Assembly (NCBI GenBank): GCA_902706205.1
Contig: CACSKA010000013.1
Location: forward strand, 21,816-85,815
Direction: 5' to 3'
Source of the DNA: Chryseobacterium sp. 18061
GTDB lineage: Bacteria; Pseudomonadota; Gammaproteobacteria; Enterobacterales; Enterobacteriaceae
Length of the DNA stretch: 64,000 nucleotides
The position numbers were made by a program, and so were the translations under genes. Positions 1-9,394 of the stretch are shown piece after piece. Under the pieces are notes generated by a model. That model was not told where the DNA came from and did no database searches. It saw only the letters and a program-made list of their open reading frames with translations. Every line of letters starts with the position of its first letter. The stretch's first letter is position 1.

Positions 1-1
1 T

Positions 2-871
2 ATCACTGACCGGCCGACGGTCAACATGCTGGGGGGCTACTATTCCCAGCAGCAGTTTTTACGCAATCTGGATATCAAGGCGAATTTGGCGAGCCCCGAT
101 CAGCCTTCAGCCATGGATGAATCGTATAAAGAGTTCATCATGCAGCTGGCGTCATGGGATACCCGCCGCGAGTTCTGGTCGCAAACGGACTACTACAAGC
201 AGCGTCAGTCAGGAAATGCGCGTGCCGATGCCGCACTGCTGGACGACTTAATTAACGATGTACAGTTCATGCCGGGTGACCCGCTGAAAAGCGTGAACGA
301 CAGCATCAAGCTGGTGGCAGAAACGGCCCCGGATGCTAACAATCTGCTGCGCCAATATGTGGCCTTTGCCAGCCAGCGGGCTGCAGGACACTTGAATGAT
401 GAACTGAAAGGTGCGTGGGCGGCACGTACCATTCAGATGAAGGCGCAGGTTAAGCGCCAGGAAGAGGTTGCTCAGTCCATTTTCGATCGCAATATTCACA
501 GCGTTCAGCAAGCATTGAAAGTGGCCCAGCAGAACAATATTTCCCGCAGCGAAACGGATGTTCCGGCAGAGCAGCTGCCTGATTCCGAATTGTTCCTGCT
601 CGGTCGCCCTATGCTGCAGGCAAGACTCGAAAATCTACAATCTGTTGGTCCTGATTTTGATCTCGACTACGACCAGAATCGTGCGATGCTGACCACGCTC
701 AATGTTGGTCCAACTCTCGACCCTCGTTTTCAGACCTACCGTTATTTACGGACACCGGAAGAGCCGGTAAAACGCGACAGTCCGCGTCGCGTCTTTCTGA
801 TGGTAATGTGGGGCATTGTCGGTGCGCTGATTGGCGCGGGCGTTGCGTTGGTGCGTCGTCGCACACAGTAA
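2..871 (+). CDS. wzzE: ECA chain-length regulator WzzE, 5'-truncated by window edge
   Basis: WzzE is an inner-membrane polysaccharide co-polymerase that sets the modal length of enterobacterial common antigen chains with WzyE. The reading frame is already open at base 2 (ITDRPTVNML...) with no start, so the cytoplasmic N-terminus and first membrane helix lie outside the window. The periplasmic coiled-coil body is visible, and the second membrane segment is near the C-terminus (FLMVMWGIVGALIGAGVALV), followed by a basic tail RRRTQ. Seen part: 289 residues; the family is about 350. It is first in the visible ECA operon; wecB starts 57 bases later. Confidence 0.96.
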   Translation: MTDRPTVNMLGGYYSQQQFLRNLDIKANLASPDQPSAMDESYKEFIMQLASWDTRREFWSQTDYYKQRQSGNARADAALLDDLINDVQFMPGDPLKSVNDSIKLVAETAPDANNLLRQYVAFASQRAAGHLNDELKGAWAARTIQMKAQVKRQEEVAQSIFDRNIHSVQQALKVAQQNNISRSETDVPAEQLPDSELFLLGRPMLQARLENLQSVGPDFDLDYDQNRAMLTTLNVGPTLDPRFQTYRYLRTPEEPVKRDSPRRVFLMVMWGIVGALIGAGVALVRRRTQ

Positions 872-881
872 CATGCACTTC

Positions 882-909
882 GTGGCGAGGCGAATTACGC
901 CGTCGCCAC
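882..909. other. Intercistronic stem-loop between wzzE and wecB
   Basis: GTGGCGA (882-888) pairs with TCGCCAC (903-909), extended by GGCG/CGCC around a 5-base loop with one bulged base. There is no U-tract, so it is more likely an mRNA-stability or processing hairpin inside the ECA operon than a terminator. The role is inferred. Confidence 0.5.
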
Positions 910-928
910 CTATTCAAAGAGAATTGAT

Positions 929-2059
929 GTGAAAGTATTAACCGTATTTGGCACACGTCCAGAGGCGATTAAAATGGCGCCGCTTGTCCATGCTTTGGCA
1001 AATGACCCACATTTTGAAGCCAAAGTCTGCGTCACGGCACAGCATCGGGAAATGTTGGATCAGGTGCTAAAGCTGTTTTCCATCGTTCCTGATTACGATC
1101 TCAACGTGATGAGTCCAGGGCAGGGACTGACGGAAATCACCTGCCGGATCCTACAGGGCCTAAAACCGGTACTGGAATCCTTCAAGCCTGATGTTGTGCT
1201 GGTGCACGGTGATACCACCACTACCATGGCCGCGAGCCTGGCCGCTTTTTATCAGCGTATCCCGGTCGGACACGTTGAGGCAGGTCTGCGCACGGGGGAT
1301 CTCTATTCTCCATGGCCGGAAGAAGCCAACCGCACCATGACGGGCCATTTGGCGATGTACCAATTCGCGCCGACGGAAAATTCCCGTCAGAATCTTCTGC
1401 GCGAGAACATTTCTGAGCAGGGCATCGTCGTGACGGGCAATACCGTGATTGACGCGCTCTTCTGGGTGCGCGACCGCGTGCTGGCTGATGAGTCCTTACG
1501 CAGCGAACTGGCTGGCCGTTATCCATTCTTAGACAGCGACAAAAAGCTTATCCTGGTCACGGGCCATCGTCGCGAAAGCTTCGGTCAGGGCTTTGAGCAG
1601 ATTTGCCATGCGCTGGCAGAAGTGGCCGCAGAAAACCCGGAGGTTCAGGTCGTTTATCCTGTACATCTCAACCCGAACGTAAGCGAGCCGGTTAACCGTA
1701 TTCTTGGCCATGTAGACAACGTCTTCCTGATTGAACCGCAGGACTACCTGCCGTTCGTCTGGCTGATGAATCGCGCCTGGTTGATCCTCACTGACTCCGG
1801 CGGGATTCAGGAAGAAGCCCCATCGCTGGGTAAACCGGTGCTGGTAATGCGCGACACCACCGAGCGCCCAGAGGCCGTAGATGCCGGAACCGTCCGTCTG
1901 GTGGGTACCGATCGTCAGAACATAGTGAATGAAGTTACGCGATTGCTGCGTGACGAGAAGGAGTATCAGGCGATGAGTCGGGCCCATAATCCTTATGGTG
2001 ACGGCCAGGCCTGTAGTCGAATTTTGTCAGCCCTCAAACACAATCAGGAAACACTATGA
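929..2059 (+). CDS. wecB: UDP-N-acetylglucosamine 2-epimerase (non-hydrolysing)
   Basis: WecB converts UDP-GlcNAc to UDP-ManNAc in the cytoplasm, the first step toward the ManNAcA residue of ECA. The 376-residue length equals the E. coli enzyme. The GTRPEAIK nucleotide-binding start (8-15), HGD (D95), HVEAGLRTGD (115-124, E117), E131, TGHRRESFG (211-219, H213) and TDSGGIQEE (288-296) are all intact. The start is GTG at 929, behind a modest AAAGAGA ribosome site. The 3' end overlaps the wecC start as ATGA, which suggests translational coupling. Confidence 0.97.
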   Translation: MKVLTVFGTRPEAIKMAPLVHALANDPHFEAKVCVTAQHREMLDQVLKLFSIVPDYDLNVMSPGQGLTEITCRILQGLKPVLESFKPDVVLVHGDTTTTMAASLAAFYQRIPVGHVEAGLRTGDLYSPWPEEANRTMTGHLAMYQFAPTENSRQNLLRENISEQGIVVTGNTVIDALFWVRDRVLADESLRSELAGRYPFLDSDKKLILVTGHRRESFGQGFEQICHALAEVAAENPEVQVVYPVHLNPNVSEPVNRILGHVDNVFLIEPQDYLPFVWLMNRAWLILTDSGGIQEEAPSLGKPVLVMRDTTERPEAVDAGTVRLVGTDRQNIVNEVTRLLRDEKEYQAMSRAHNPYGDGQACSRILSALKHNQETL

Positions 2060-3318
2060 GTTTTTCGACCCTATCTGTCATCGGCCTTGGCTATATCGGA
2101 CTGCCAACGGCAGCGGCATTTGCCTCACGGCAGAAACAGGTGGTGGGTGTGGATATCAATCAGCACGCGGTAGACACCATCAACCGCGGTGAAATCCATA
2201 TCGTTGAACCCGATCTCGGTCAGGTCGTCAAAGCGGCGGTCGAAGGCGGCTATCTGCGCGCTAGCACGATGCCGGTTGAAGCCGATGCCTACCTGATTGC
2301 CGTGCCTACGCCGTTTAAAGGCGATCATGAGCCTGACATGGCATTTGTCGAAGCGGCAGCGCGGTCTATTGCGCCGGTGCTCAAGAAGGGCACGTTGGTG
2401 ATCCTCGAGTCCACCTCTCCAGTGGGTGCGACGGAGCAGGTAGCCGAGTGGCTGGCAGAAATGCGTCAGGACTTGAGCTTCCCGCAGCAGGCTGGCGAAC
2501 AGGCTGATGTGAATATTGCCTACTGTCCGGAGCGTGTACTGCCGGGCCAGGTGATGGTCGAACTCATTAAAAACGATCGAGTGATTGGCGGTATGACCCC
2601 CGTTTGCTCTACGCGAGCAAGCGAGCTCTACAACATCTTCCTCGAAGGGGAATGTGTGGTGACGAACGCGCGTACAGCAGAAATGTGCAAACTCACGGAA
2701 AACAGCTTCCGTGACGTGAATATCGCGTTTGCCAACGAACTGTCGCTGATTTGTGCCGATCAGGGGATTAACGTCTGGGAGCTGATTCGCCTCGCGAATC
2801 GTCATCCGCGCGTTAACATTCTCCAGCCAGGACCGGGAGTGGGCGGACACTGCATCGCCGTTGACCCGTGGTTCATCGTGGCGCAGAACCCGCAGCATGC
2901 GAGATTGATTCGCACCGCGCGTGAAGTGAACGATCATAAACCGCATTGGGTAATGAATCAGGTGAAAACGATGGTCGCCGATTGTCTGGCCGCCACCGAT
3001 AAGCGTGCCAGTGACGTCAAAATTGCCTGTTTCGGGCTGGCATTCAAACCGAATATTGATGATCTGCGTGAAAGCCCGGCGATGGAAATCGCGACGCTGA
3101 TTGCTGACTGGCACAGTGGTGAAACGCTGGTGGTCGAGCCCAACGTTCATCAACTACCGAAAAAACTCACTGATAAAGCCACGCTGGTTTCTCTGGATGA
3201 TGCCCTGAATGATGCCGACGTACTGGTGATGCTGGTCGATCACAAGCAGTTCAAAGCTGTAGACGGTGACAGTATCAAGCAGACGTTTGTGGTGGACACC
3301 AAAGGAGTGTGGCGGTGA
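2056..3318 (+). CDS. wecC: UDP-N-acetyl-D-mannosamine dehydrogenase
   Basis: WecC oxidises UDP-ManNAc to UDP-ManNAcA with two NAD+, supplying the uronic acid donor of ECA. The 420 residues match the E. coli length. The Rossmann glycine motif GLGYIG (10-15), ESTSPVG (118-124), K212, N216 and the catalytic cysteine C266 in GGHCIAVDPW are visible, followed by the C-terminal UDP-binding domain with AFKPNIDDLRESPA. It overlaps wecB upstream and rffG downstream by four bases each, so the cluster is probably translated as a coupled unit. Confidence 0.97.
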   Translation: MSFSTLSVIGLGYIGLPTAAAFASRQKQVVGVDINQHAVDTINRGEIHIVEPDLGQVVKAAVEGGYLRASTMPVEADAYLIAVPTPFKGDHEPDMAFVEAAARSIAPVLKKGTLVILESTSPVGATEQVAEWLAEMRQDLSFPQQAGEQADVNIAYCPERVLPGQVMVELIKNDRVIGGMTPVCSTRASELYNIFLEGECVVTNARTAEMCKLTENSFRDVNIAFANELSLICADQGINVWELIRLANRHPRVNILQPGPGVGGHCIAVDPWFIVAQNPQHARLIRTAREVNDHKPHWVMNQVKTMVADCLAATDKRASDVKIACFGLAFKPNIDDLRESPAMEIATLIADWHSGETLVVEPNVHQLPKKLTDKATLVSLDDALNDADVLVMLVDHKQFKAVDGDSIKQTFVVDTKGVWR

Positions 3319-4382
3319 AAAAGATTCTGGTGACCGGCGGGGCGGGCTTTATTGGTTCCGCCGTGGCGCGTTACATCATCAGTGAAACCACCGACAGCGT
3401 TGTCGTGGTCGATAAGCTGACCTACGCCGGAAATCTTGCCTCGCTTGCCCCTGTTTCGCAAAGCGATCGCTTCGCCTTTGAGCAGGTCGATATCTGCGAC
3501 CGTCAGGGGCTGGACGGCATTTTTGCCCGTCATCAGCCCGACATGGTCATGCACCTGGCGGCAGAAAGTCATGTCGATCGTTCTATTGACGGTCCTGCGG
3601 CGTTCATCGAAACCAACATTCTTGGCACCTATACACTATTAGAAGCGGTGCGCGGCTGGTGGAATACTCTGGCAGACGATAAAAAATCGGCGTTCCGTTT
3701 CCATCATATCTCCACTGATGAAGTGTATGGCGACCTGCACGGCAGCGATGATTTCTTCACCGAAACCACGCCGTATGCGCCAAGCAGCCCTTATTCAGCG
3801 TCGAAAGCCGGTAGCGATCATCTGGTGCGGGCATGGCTGCGAACTTATGGTCTGCCAACGCTGGTCACCAACTGCTCGAATAACTACGGGCCGTATCACT
3901 TCCCGGAAAAGCTTATCCCGCTGACGATTTTGAATGCGCTGGCGGGCAAGGCGCTGCCGGTTTATGGCAATGGACAGCAGGTGCGCGATTGGCTTTATGT
4001 GGAAGATCACGCCCGCGCGCTGTACCGCGTGGTGACTACGGGTGTGGTGGGCGAGACTTACAATATCGGTGGCCATAACGAACGTCAGAATATTGATGTG
4101 GTTCGCACCGTCTGTGCACTGCTTGAAGAGTTGGTACCGCAAAAGCCTGAAGGCGTGGCCAGGTATCAGGATTTGATCACCTACGTGACAGACAGACCTG
4201 GGCATGATGTGCGTTATGCCATCGATGCGGCAAAAATTGAACGCGAACTGGGCTGGACGCCGGAAGAGACATTTGAAACCGGAATGCGCAAAACGGTGCA
4301 ATGGTACCTTGCGAATCAGGCCTGGTGGCAACAGGTTCTGGATGGCAGTTATCAGGGCGAACGTCTCGGCCTGAAAGGCTAA
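3315..4382 (+). CDS. rffG: dTDP-glucose 4,6-dehydratase
   Basis: RffG makes dTDP-4-keto-6-deoxyglucose from dTDP-glucose on the Fuc4NAc branch of ECA synthesis. It is an extended short-chain dehydrogenase: GGAGFIG NAD motif (8-14), TDE (134-136) and YSASK (Y160, K164). I place the start at GTG 3315 rather than the in-frame GTG at 3309. This gives 355 residues as in E. coli, beginning MKKILVTGG, with AGGAG about seven bases upstream. It overlaps the wecC stop (GTGA). A separate rfb/rml copy is usual in enterics but lies outside this window. Confidence 0.96.
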   Translation: MKKILVTGGAGFIGSAVARYIISETTDSVVVVDKLTYAGNLASLAPVSQSDRFAFEQVDICDRQGLDGIFARHQPDMVMHLAAESHVDRSIDGPAAFIETNILGTYTLLEAVRGWWNTLADDKKSAFRFHHISTDEVYGDLHGSDDFFTETTPYAPSSPYSASKAGSDHLVRAWLRTYGLPTLVTNCSNNYGPYHFPEKLIPLTILNALAGKALPVYGNGQQVRDWLYVEDHARALYRVVTTGVVGETYNIGGHNERQNIDVVRTVCALLEELVPQKPEGVARYQDLITYVTDRPGHDVRYAIDAAKIERELGWTPEETFETGMRKTVQWYLANQAWWQQVLDGSYQGERLGLKG

Positions 4383-4399
4383 CTCTCCCGGGAGGACAT

Positions 4400-5281
4400 A
4401 TGAAAGGCATTATTCTGGCCGGCGGTTCTGGCACCCGCTTGCATCCTATCACCCGCGGTGTTTCCAAACAGCTGCTGCCCATTTACGACAAACCGATGAT
4501 CTACTACCCCCTGTCAGTGCTCATGCTGGCGGGGATCCGTGAGATTTTGATCATCACGACACCTGAAGATATAAGCTACTTCCAGCGTCTGTTGGGCGAT
4601 GGTTCAGAATTTGGTATCGAGCTGCATTATGCCGAGCAGCCAAGTCCTGATGGTCTGGCGCAGGCGTTTATCATCGGTGAAACTTTCCTGAACGGGGAAC
4701 CTTCGTGCCTGGTGCTGGGCGATAATATCTTCTTCGGCCAGGGCTTCAGCCCGAAATTGCGTAGCGTTGCCGCGCGTGCCGAAGGCGCAACCGTCTTTGG
4801 CTATCAGGTGATGGATCCCGAGCGTTTCGGCGTGGTTGAATTCGACGACAATTTCCGCGCAATCTCGCTGGAGGAAAAGCCCAAAGAGCCAAAGTCTAAC
4901 TGGGCGGTCACCGGCCTCTATTTCTATGACCACAATGTGGTGGAGTACGCCAAACGCGTGAAACCTTCAGAGCGCGGTGAGCTGGAAATTACCTCCATTA
5001 ACCAGATGTATCTCGATGACGGTAAGCTAACGGTGGAGCTTCTCGGACGTGGATTTGCGTGGCTGGATACAGGTACTCACGACAGCCTGATTGAGGCCAG
5101 CATGTTCGTGCAGACGGTCGAAAAACGTCAGGGATTCAAAATTGCCTGCCTGGAAGAAATTGCCTGGCGCAACGGCTGGCTTGATGATGACGGCGTAAAA
5201 CGCGCGGCCAATCAATTAGCCAAAACTGGTTATGGTCAATATCTGCTGGAGCTGCTTCGTGCTCGCCCGCGCCAGTATTGA
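4400..5281 (+). CDS. rffH: Glucose-1-phosphate thymidylyltransferase
   Basis: RffH joins glucose-1-phosphate and dTTP to give dTDP-glucose, the substrate of RffG. The 293-residue protein carries the signature LAGGSGTRL (6-14) followed by SKQLLPIYDKPMIYYP and the metal-binding LGDNIFFG. The start is ATG 4400, preceded by GGGAGGACAT, a strong ribosome site; an upstream in-frame extension to 4301 overlaps rffG and is rejected. The C-terminus overlaps the wecD start by 23 bases. Confidence 0.96.
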   Translation: MKGIILAGGSGTRLHPITRGVSKQLLPIYDKPMIYYPLSVLMLAGIREILIITTPEDISYFQRLLGDGSEFGIELHYAEQPSPDGLAQAFIIGETFLNGEPSCLVLGDNIFFGQGFSPKLRSVAARAEGATVFGYQVMDPERFGVVEFDDNFRAISLEEKPKEPKSNWAVTGLYFYDHNVVEYAKRVKPSERGELEITSINQMYLDDGKLTVELLGRGFAWLDTGTHDSLIEASMFVQTVEKRQGFKIACLEEIAWRNGWLDDDGVKRAANQLAKTGYGQYLLELLRARPRQY

Positions 5282-5933
5282 TCCCCTTGACTGGGAAACG
5301 CAGTTTTTTGGTATCAGCAGCGCCATTGTTCGCATGAGTGATGATGCGCCGGAACTTCACGCCGAAGAATTGGCGAACTGGTCGCGCGTGCAGGCGAAAA
5401 TCCCGGCGCAGCGCACCGACTGGCTTGATGCGTTGCAAGCGATCGGTTTTCAGCTGGTGGAAGGTGAAATTGACTTCCGGCTAACGGTGACGGATAGCGT
5501 TGACGCACAGGCTGAGATTGCCACCGAAGAGGACATTCCTCGGCTGCGAGAATTCGCCGCACAGGCGTTTGCGCAGAGCCGCTTTCGCGCGCCCTGGTAC
5601 GCCAAAGATGCCAGCGGCCGTTTTTACGCGCAGTGGATTGAAAATGCAGTGCGTGGCACGTTCGATCATCAATGCCTGGTTTTCCGCGATGAGAACGCGA
5701 CTATCCGCGCCTTTGTTTCTTTGCGTCAGCTGAATGACAGCGAGGCCCGGATTGGGCTGCTGGCAGGGCGCGGGGCGGGTGATATTCTCATTCAGGCTGC
5801 TGTGCATTGGGCGCATTCGCGCCGACTGAATACGCTGCGGATAGCGACCCAAATGGGCAATACCGCGGCACTTAAACGTTACATTCAAAGCGGTGCTGTC
5901 CCCGAAAGTACCGCCTATTGGCTATACAGGTGA
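5259..5933 (+). CDS. wecD: dTDP-4-amino-4,6-dideoxy-D-galactose acetyltransferase
   Basis: WecD (RffC) N-acetylates dTDP-Fuc4N using acetyl-CoA, giving the third ECA sugar donor. It is a GNAT-fold enzyme with acetyl-CoA loop RGAG (171-174) and the proposed catalytic Tyr208 (NTAALKRY). I choose GTG 5259, giving 224 residues as in E. coli (MLARASIDPL), with GGAG just upstream. The longer form from ATG 5232 would lie wholly within rffH. Its N-terminal half is less conserved than the rest of the operon, as is usual for this family. wecE follows four bases later. Confidence 0.94.
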   Translation: MLARASIDPLDWETQFFGISSAIVRMSDDAPELHAEELANWSRVQAKIPAQRTDWLDALQAIGFQLVEGEIDFRLTVTDSVDAQAEIATEEDIPRLREFAAQAFAQSRFRAPWYAKDASGRFYAQWIENAVRGTFDHQCLVFRDENATIRAFVSLRQLNDSEARIGLLAGRGAGDILIQAAVHWAHSRRLNTLRIATQMGNTAALKRYIQSGAVPESTAYWLYR

Positions 5934-5937
5934 CACG

Positions 5938-7068
5938 ATGATTCCTTTTAACGCACCGCCGGTTGTAGGTACAGAGCTCGATTACATGCAGTCGGCCATG
6001 GGCAGCGGCAAACTGTGCGGCGATGGTGGCTTTACCCGTCGCTGCCAGCAGTGGATGGAGCAACGTTTCGGCAGTGCCAAAGTGCTGTTAACCCCATCCT
6101 GCACCGCATCGCTGGAAATGGCGGCCCTGCTGCTGGATATCCAGCCTGGTGATGAAGTCATCATGCCGAGTTACACTTTCGTGTCCACGGCTAACGCCTT
6201 CGTGCTGCGTGGCGCAAAAATCATTTTTGTCGATGTGCGTCGCGATACCATGAACATTGACGAAGCGCTGATTGAAGCGGCGATCACCGAGAAAACGCGA
6301 GTCATCGTGCCGGTGCATTATGCTGGCGTGGCCTGTGAAATGGACACCATCATGGCGCTCGCCAAAAAGCATAACCTGTTCGTGGTGGAAGATGCCGCCC
6401 AAGGCGTGATGTCGACTTACAAAGGCCGCGCGCTGGGCACCATCGGGCATATTGGCTGCTTTAGCTTCCATGAAACCAAAAACTACACCGCCGGTGGTGA
6501 AGGCGGCGCGACGCTGATCAATGATCGTAAACTGATTGAGCGTGCCGAAGTCATTCGCGAGAAAGGTACCAATCGCAGTCAGTTCTTCCGCGGGCAGGTC
6601 GACAAATACACCTGGCGCGATATCGGTTCAAGTTACCTGATGGCCGATTTGCAGGCGGCGTATCTGTGGGCGCAACTGGAAGCCGCAGATCGTATTAATC
6701 AGCAGCGTCTTAGCCTGTGGCAAACCTATCACGATGCGCTGAAACCGCTGGCTGACGCCGGCCGTATTGAGCTGCCGACGATTCCAGCCGACTGCGTGCA
6801 TAATGCGCACATGTTTTACATCAAGCTGCGTGACGAAGCTGATCGCGGCAAGCTGATTTCCTGGCTGAAAGAGGCCGAGATCCTCGCGGTGTTCCACTAT
6901 ATCCCGCTGCACTCATCCCCGGCGGGCGAAGCGTTTGGCGAGTTCCACGGCGAAGACCGCTACACCACGCAGGAAAGTGAGCGTTTGCTCCGTCTGCCGC
7001 TGTTCTACAATCTGGCGGCGGTGAATCAGCGCACGGTGATTAACTCTCTGCTTAGCTTCTTCGCCTGA
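5938..7068 (+). CDS. wecE: dTDP-4-amino-4,6-dideoxygalactose transaminase
   Basis: WecE (RffA) transfers an amino group from glutamate to dTDP-4-keto-6-deoxyglucose, producing dTDP-Fuc4N. It is a PLP aminotransferase of the DegT/DnrJ/EryC1 family. The Schiff-base lysine is K181 (HETKNYTAGGEGG), with D152 in VVEDAAQ positioned for the pyridine nitrogen. 376 residues, as in E. coli, and highly conserved. The start ATG 5938 is read from the mRNA that carries wecD, and the stop overlaps wzxE by one base. Confidence 0.97.
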   Translation: MIPFNAPPVVGTELDYMQSAMGSGKLCGDGGFTRRCQQWMEQRFGSAKVLLTPSCTASLEMAALLLDIQPGDEVIMPSYTFVSTANAFVLRGAKIIFVDVRRDTMNIDEALIEAAITEKTRVIVPVHYAGVACEMDTIMALAKKHNLFVVEDAAQGVMSTYKGRALGTIGHIGCFSFHETKNYTAGGEGGATLINDRKLIERAEVIREKGTNRSQFFRGQVDKYTWRDIGSSYLMADLQAAYLWAQLEAADRINQQRLSLWQTYHDALKPLADAGRIELPTIPADCVHNAHMFYIKLRDEADRGKLISWLKEAEILAVFHYIPLHSSPAGEAFGEFHGEDRYTTQESERLLRLPLFYNLAAVNQRTVINSLLSFFA

Positions 7069-8318
7069 TGTCGCTGGCAAAAGCGTCTGTCTGGACTGCG
7101 GCCAGCACGCTGGTCAAAATTGGTGCGGGTCTGCTGGTGGTCAAACTGCTGGCAGTGACCTATGGGCCGTCTGGTGTAGGCCAGGCGGGTAACTTCCGTC
7201 AATTGGTGACGGTGCTCGGCGTGCTCGCTGGAGCGGGGATTTTCAACGGCGTCACTAAGTATGTCGCGCAGTATCACGACGACCCCGAGCATCTGCGCAA
7301 TGTAGTCGGCACCTCGTCAGCGATGGTGCTGGGTTTCTCCACGCTGTTGGCCATCATCTTTGTTGTTGCCGCTGCGCCCATCAGCCAGGGGCTGTTCGGG
7401 CATACCCATTATCAAGGGTTAGTGCGGCTGGTGGCGCTGGTCCAGATGGGCATTGCATGGGCCAACCTGCTTCTGGCGTTGCTCAAAGGTTTTCGCGATG
7501 CATCCGGAAACGCACTGTCTCTCATTGCCGGTAGCTTAATTGGTGTAGCAGCGTATTTTCTTAGCTGGCATTTCGGTGGCTATGAAGGCGCGTTGCTGGG
7601 CATTGCCTTAGTTCCTGCGCTGGTTGTACTGCCAGCCGCAGTGATGATGGCGAAGCGCAGAGCGATTCCGTTTGCCTACCTGAAACCACGGTGGAATGCG
7701 TTTTATGCCGGACAGCTGGGAAAATTTACGGTAATGGCGTTGATCACATCGGTGACGCTGCCGGTGGCATATGTGATGATGCGAAACCTACTGGCTGCGC
7801 ATTACAGCTGGGATGAGGTGGGGATCTGGCAGGGCGTGAGCAGCATTTCCGACGCCTACCTGCAGTTTATTACCGCCTCATTCAGCGTCTATTTGCTGCC
7901 AACGCTTTCGCGGCTGACCGAGAAATCAGACATTACGCGTGAAATTGCGAAAGCGCTGAAGTTCGTACTGCCGGCGGTAGCCGCGGCGAGTTTCACCGTC
8001 TGGCTGCTGCGTGATTTTGCTATCTGGCTGCTGTTTTCTGCGAAGTTTACCGCAATGCGCGATCTCTTCGCGTGGCAGTTAGTCGGCGATGTGCTGAAAG
8101 TGGGCGCTTATGTATACGGCTACCTGGTGATCGCCAAAGCGTCGCTGCGGTTCTACGTACTGACGGAAATTAGCCAGTTCACGTTGCTGACCGCATTTTC
8201 GCATTGGCTGATCCCCGCGCACGGTGCACTCGGCGCGGCGCAAGCCTATATGGCGACCTATATCGTTTATTTTGTGCTGTGTAGCAGCGTATTTTTAATT
8301 TGGCGTAAACGGGCATGA
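7068..8318 (+). CDS. wzxE: ECA lipid III flippase WzxE
   Basis: WzxE moves undecaprenyl-linked ECA trisaccharide from the cytoplasmic to the periplasmic face of the inner membrane. It is a MOP/MATE-fold transporter with about 12 hydrophobic segments spread over 416 residues, the same length as E. coli WzxE. The LITSVTLPVAY and GIWQGVSSISDAYLQF regions are almost unchanged. The start ATG 7068 overlaps the end of wecE by one base and the 3' end overlaps wecF by four (ATGA). Confidence 0.96.
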   Translation: MSLAKASVWTAASTLVKIGAGLLVVKLLAVTYGPSGVGQAGNFRQLVTVLGVLAGAGIFNGVTKYVAQYHDDPEHLRNVVGTSSAMVLGFSTLLAIIFVVAAAPISQGLFGHTHYQGLVRLVALVQMGIAWANLLLALLKGFRDASGNALSLIAGSLIGVAAYFLSWHFGGYEGALLGIALVPALVVLPAAVMMAKRRAIPFAYLKPRWNAFYAGQLGKFTVMALITSVTLPVAYVMMRNLLAAHYSWDEVGIWQGVSSISDAYLQFITASFSVYLLPTLSRLTEKSDITREIAKALKFVLPAVAAASFTVWLLRDFAIWLLFSAKFTAMRDLFAWQLVGDVLKVGAYVYGYLVIAKASLRFYVLTEISQFTLLTAFSHWLIPAHGALGAAQAYMATYIVYFVLCSSVFLIWRKRA

Positions 8319-9394
8319 CTGTACTGATACACGTACTGGGATCGGATATCCCGCACCATAATCAAACCGTTCTGCGGTTTTTTAATGAAGAACTGGCGGA
8401 CGGTTGCGAGCACGCCCGCGAATTTATGGTGGTGGGCAATGAAAGCGAGCTGCAAGCCGCAGGCCCGAACCTCTCGCTGCGTTTTTATGCAGACAAGAAA
8501 GCGTTGGCTACCGCAGTTGTTGAGAAAGCGAAAGCCGACCGTACGCAGCGGTTTTTCTTCCATGGGCAGTTCAACACCGGCCTTTGGCTGGCGCTGTTAT
8601 CCGGCGGTATCAAGCCCGCGCAGTTTAACTGGCATATCTGGGGCGCTGACCTGTATGAAGTTTCTCGTGGCCTGAAGTTCCGTCTCTTTTATCCGCTTCG
8701 CCGGATGGCGCAGGGGCGTGTGGGTTGTGTTTTCGCCACACGAGGCGATTTGAATACCTTCGCCAAAGTACATCCGCGGGTACAAGGTGAATTGTTGTAT
8801 TTCCCGACGCGCATGGATTCGTCGTTAAACGACATGGAAACGGCGCGTCACGAAGCGCAAACGCTGACCATACTCGTCGGCAACTCCGGCGATCGCAGCA
8901 ACGATCACATCGCGGCGCTGAAGGCTATTCATCAGCAGTTTGGTGACACCGTTAATGTGGTGGTGCCGATGGGCTACCCGGCGAATAACGACGAATACAT
9001 TCGCGAAGTTCGCGCGGCAGGTGAAGCGTTATTCAGCGTGGAACACCTACAGATCCTCGGGGAAAAGCTGGAGTTTGACGATTATCTGGCCCTGCTTCGC
9101 CGCTGCGACCTGGGCTACTTCCTGTTCCCACGCCAGCAGGGGATCGGCACGCTGTGTTTGCTTATTCAGGCGGGGGTTCCGTGTGTGTTGAACCGGGAGA
9201 ATCCGTTCTGGGAAGACATGGCCGAGCAGCACATTCCGGTGCTGTTCACTACTGATACACTGGACGTCGCCGTGGTGCGTGAAGCGCAACGACAACTGGC
9301 GAGTGTCGATAAAACACAGATAGCATTTTTCCGCCCAAACTATCTGGAACCGTGGCATCGCGCGCTGCAGATTGCAGCAGGAGAGGCGCAATGA
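8315..9394 (+). CDS. wecF: TDP-Fuc4NAc:lipid II Fuc4NAc transferase
   Basis: WecF (RffT) adds Fuc4NAc to ManNAcA-GlcNAc-PP-undecaprenol, completing the ECA trisaccharide at the cytoplasmic membrane face. It is 359 residues, family GT56, with MTVLIHVLGSDIPHHN at the start and conserved FFHGQFNTGLWLALLSGG, ILVGNSGDRSNDH and QQGIGTLCLLIQAG blocks. The N-terminal third diverges more from E. coli than the rest. It overlaps wzxE and wzyE with ATGA-type junctions. Confidence 0.96.
   Translation: MTVLIHVLGSDIPHHNQTVLRFFNEELADGCEHAREFMVVGNESELQAAGPNLSLRFYADKKALATAVVEKAKADRTQRFFFHGQFNTGLWLALLSGGIKPAQFNWHIWGADLYEVSRGLKFRLFYPLRRMAQGRVGCVFATRGDLNTFAKVHPRVQGELLYFPTRMDSSLNDMETARHEAQTLTILVGNSGDRSNDHIAALKAIHQQFGDTVNVVVPMGYPANNDEYIREVRAAGEALFSVEHLQILGEKLEFDDYLALLRRCDLGYFLFPRQQGIGTLCLLIQAGVPCVLNRENPFWEDMAEQHIPVLFTTDTLDVAVVREAQRQLASVDKTQIAFFRPNYLEPWHRALQIAAGEAQ

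Noticed and set aside
2125..3153. 342-codon minus-strand ORF opposite wecC
   Set aside because: Entirely antisense to a conserved enzyme gene in GC-rich DNA; His/Arg-rich shadow composition, no ribosome site or family match.
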